This document shows, one piece after another, positions 41,292 through 41,317 of a DNA stretch of 41,317 nucleotides (positions are counted from its first letter, which is position 1; the number at the start of each line of letters is the position of its first letter). Below the pieces are notes generated by a model. It searched no databases, was not told the origin of the DNA, and saw only the letters and a program-made list of their open reading frames with translations. This DNA comes from CAZRNB01 sp964601355. Its GTDB lineage: Bacteria; Planctomycetota; Phycisphaerae; Sedimentisphaerales; Anaerobacaceae. Where the stretch lies: positions 1-41,317 of the forward strand of contig CAZRNB010000010.1 of the NCBI GenBank assembly GCA_964601355.1, given 5' to 3'. Both the position numbers and the translations under genes were made by a program.

Positions 41292-41317
41292 ATGAGATAC
41301 CTGGCAATTGATCATGG
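41292..41317 (+). CDS. Probable Holliday-junction resolvase RuvX/YqgF, first 8 codons
   Basis: ATG 41292 opens MRYLAIDH, which matches the usual RuvX/YqgF start (MRYLAIDxG, an RNase-H-fold Asp strand). Only 26 bases are in the window, so this is a pattern match and other RNase-H-like proteins are possible. Confidence 0.5.

Noticed and set aside
1..41317. tRNA, rRNA and riboswitches
   Set aside because: No cloverleaf, rRNA or conserved aptamer sequence was recognised by eye; a covariance-model scan would be needed to exclude small RNAs.

Overview
The window looks like a metagenome-assembled planctomycete contig, probably Phycisphaerae-like. The best evidence is the 91-residue 'small basic protein' at 9445-9720, a family known from the Planctomycetes/Verrucomicrobia/Chlamydiae group. 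Supporting signs are the planctomycete-style fatty-acid and ketosynthase clusters, frequent starts without a clear Shine-Dalgarno, and heavy intergenic repeat load. A run of 100 Ns (19950-20049) marks a scaffold join. The lineage call is inference from gene content, not a phylogeny.

Layout. 1-181: start of fabG (minus). 182-5200: an accessory block holding a GAF-type histidine kinase and response regulator (plus), an ArsR-family regulator (minus), a dead IS5/IS427-type insertion sequence and several repeats. 5205-8447: the core lipid operon rpmF-plsX-fabH-fabD (minus). Because fabG normally follows fabD directly, the block appears to have split this operon. 8681-13552: an envelope protein with a SPOR-like end, the small basic protein, a lipoprotein, a RHH/RelE toxin-antitoxin pair, repeat debris with a REP-like hairpin and a truncated RAYT transposase, and a HEAT-TPR protein. 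13946-20237 (all minus): DHbeta - long ACP - DHalpha - KSbeta - KSalpha - four-helix-bundle protein - serS. The ketosynthase and dehydratase both occur as one intact and one catalytically altered copy. 20741-24665: a secreted GLUG-FGE protein whose C-terminus resembles the variable region of a diversity-generating retroelement target, a GNAT acetyltransferase and an ABC-2 permease. 24835-35949 (plus): three consecutive SPFH (HflK/HflC-like) membrane proteins, a P1B-type metal ATPase, an ABC ATPase and permease, and a large membrane-anchored protein of unknown function. 36252-41317 (plus): a UvrD/PcrA helicase, pgi, a mannose-1-phosphate guanylyltransferase and the first bases of a probable ruvX.

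The strongest general signal is repeat activity. One inverted-repeat element family has three copies with 13-bp ends and 9-bp direct flanks. Nested inverted repeats, TTCATAGTT-type tracts and CT-rich tracts fill most gaps between genes. Several repeat modules have been absorbed into reading frames of core proteins: the FabG N-terminus, FabD C-terminus, a SerRS loop, the UvrD C-terminal linker, and the tips of the long ACP and the GNAT.

How genes may work together: rpmF-plsX-fabHDG make acyl-ACP and phosphatidic-acid precursors. The second ACP/KS/DH cluster could make a distinct acyl or polyene-like chain. The SPFH/P-ATPase/ABC run looks like one envelope-homeostasis or transport unit. No rRNA, tRNA or CRISPR array was recognised.
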